A stretch of DNA of 44,038 nucleotides from Euprymna scolopes (Eukaryota > Mollusca > Cephalopoda > Sepiida > Sepiolidae): NCBI GenBank assembly GCA_024364805.1, contig CM044495.1, forward strand, positions 17,130,769-17,174,806, given 5' to 3'. This document shows, piece by piece, positions 43,563-44,038 of this stretch; the first letter of the stretch is position 1; each line of letters begins with the position of its first letter. The position numbers and the translations under genes were made by a program. The notes under the pieces were generated by a model. That model was not told the DNA's origin and made no database searches. It worked only from the letters and a program-made list of their open reading frames with translations.

Positions 43563-44038
43563 AAAAAAACAATTTTAATATTAATTTGGGAAACATGAAA
43601 TGATTTGATTTATATGTCTTCCTTTTCTTTGATGTCCTCCATATCACAACGGCCATACTAGCATCCAAAGAATGCATTACCCATAGTCGATTATGACCTA
43701 CTAGTCAAACTTAGTTTGGTTTTTACACTGCGGTTGTATTAATTCTTATGGAGGTGGGGGGAGTCATAGTACTATTCGGATATTTCGTTTTAATGCAAAA
43801 AAGATGCTATTGGCACAGGATTTGAACTCTCTTCTCCCTCACTCATGTGATGAGAAATTTAAAAAAAAAATGAAATCATTTCCTGCTAGTGTAAGTTTCA
43901 AATGTTTGCCCAATCAGTTCTGCTTCTGCTTCAGTGCAACTATGCAAGTTACTTACACCCTTTTTTTTTTTTTTGCTTCTCTAACAACAGGGTACACCTT
44001 TTTGTTTACAGTCATGGAATAATTGTTACTCATGTTTA
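43563..44038. other. Unassigned end of window
   Basis: AT-rich, with T runs near 43960. The short plus-strand frame at 43804-44022 is not supported by any motif. Confidence 0.4.

Noticed and set aside
1-44038. CRISPR arrays, operons or a defence island
   Set aside because: The window is eukaryotic, with spliced exons, SINEs and LINEs; no spaced direct repeats of CRISPR type exist.

Overview
This is an AT-rich, intron-dominated, repeat-dense animal genome window. tRNA-headed SINEs (one with a tail ending in an AT-rich stretch followed by TA/CA microsatellites), Jockey-like LINEs, Tc1/mariner, Helitron-like and many foldback elements suggest a mollusc, most likely a cephalopod such as an octopus. 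That placement is inference from repeat style, not a database match.

The only host gene I can support is the ortholog of RELCH (KIAA1468; Rab11-binding LisH/coiled-coil/HEAT protein) on the minus strand. Six exons run from high to low coordinates: 34786-34697, 34185-34114, 28072-27900, 25800-25612, 20768-20686 and 15971-15789. They have canonical AG/GT borders, matching codon phases, and recognisable blocks (LDSLDFARYSDDG, the LEFELRKA coiled coil, a LisH-like block, the WDDVGLNIPKPP block, a second coiled coil and a polar linker). The N-terminal LisH-like exon and the HEAT-repeat exons are not recognisable here, so the gene continues beyond at least one side. Two weak upstream exon candidates (35478-35510 and 35681-35714) are noted.

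Region by region: a 30-bp minisatellite (1-345); Helitron-like element (1741-2191); Tc1/mariner transposase pseudogene holding a Ty3/Gypsy fossil between 164-bp direct repeats (2296-4330); tRNA-headed SINEs and (TA)n(CA)n (4487-4931); LINE RT scrap (5785-5892); SINE (7998-8325); foldback element (9869-10300); a 1.1-kb palindrome with an assembly gap in one arm (10659-11794); foldback (15010-15490); Helitron-like element (17975-18630); LTR-like repeat (18969-19301); U6 snRNA retropseudogene (20384-20488); foldback (22540-22995); nested LINEs (23045-24425); Helitron-like repeat with internal duplication (24960-25421); LTR-like repeat (26255-26622); foldback (26750-27150); SINE (27568-27850); 0.6-kb palindrome (28796-29405); paired direct repeats (31741-33365); a 468-bp terminal-inverted-repeat element with an 8-bp target duplication (34870-35337); LINE ends (36917-37125 and 39340-40085); SINEs (38512-38930 and 40771-41055); and a 2.5-kb Jockey-like LINE (41066-43562).

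There is no operon or gene cluster. The strongest unusual theme is the density of long inverted repeats: at least four unrelated foldback families lie in or next to the RELCH introns. Each could form dsRNA in the pre-mRNA, which matters if the organism is a cephalopod with heavy A-to-I editing. I found no convincing new multi-gene system.
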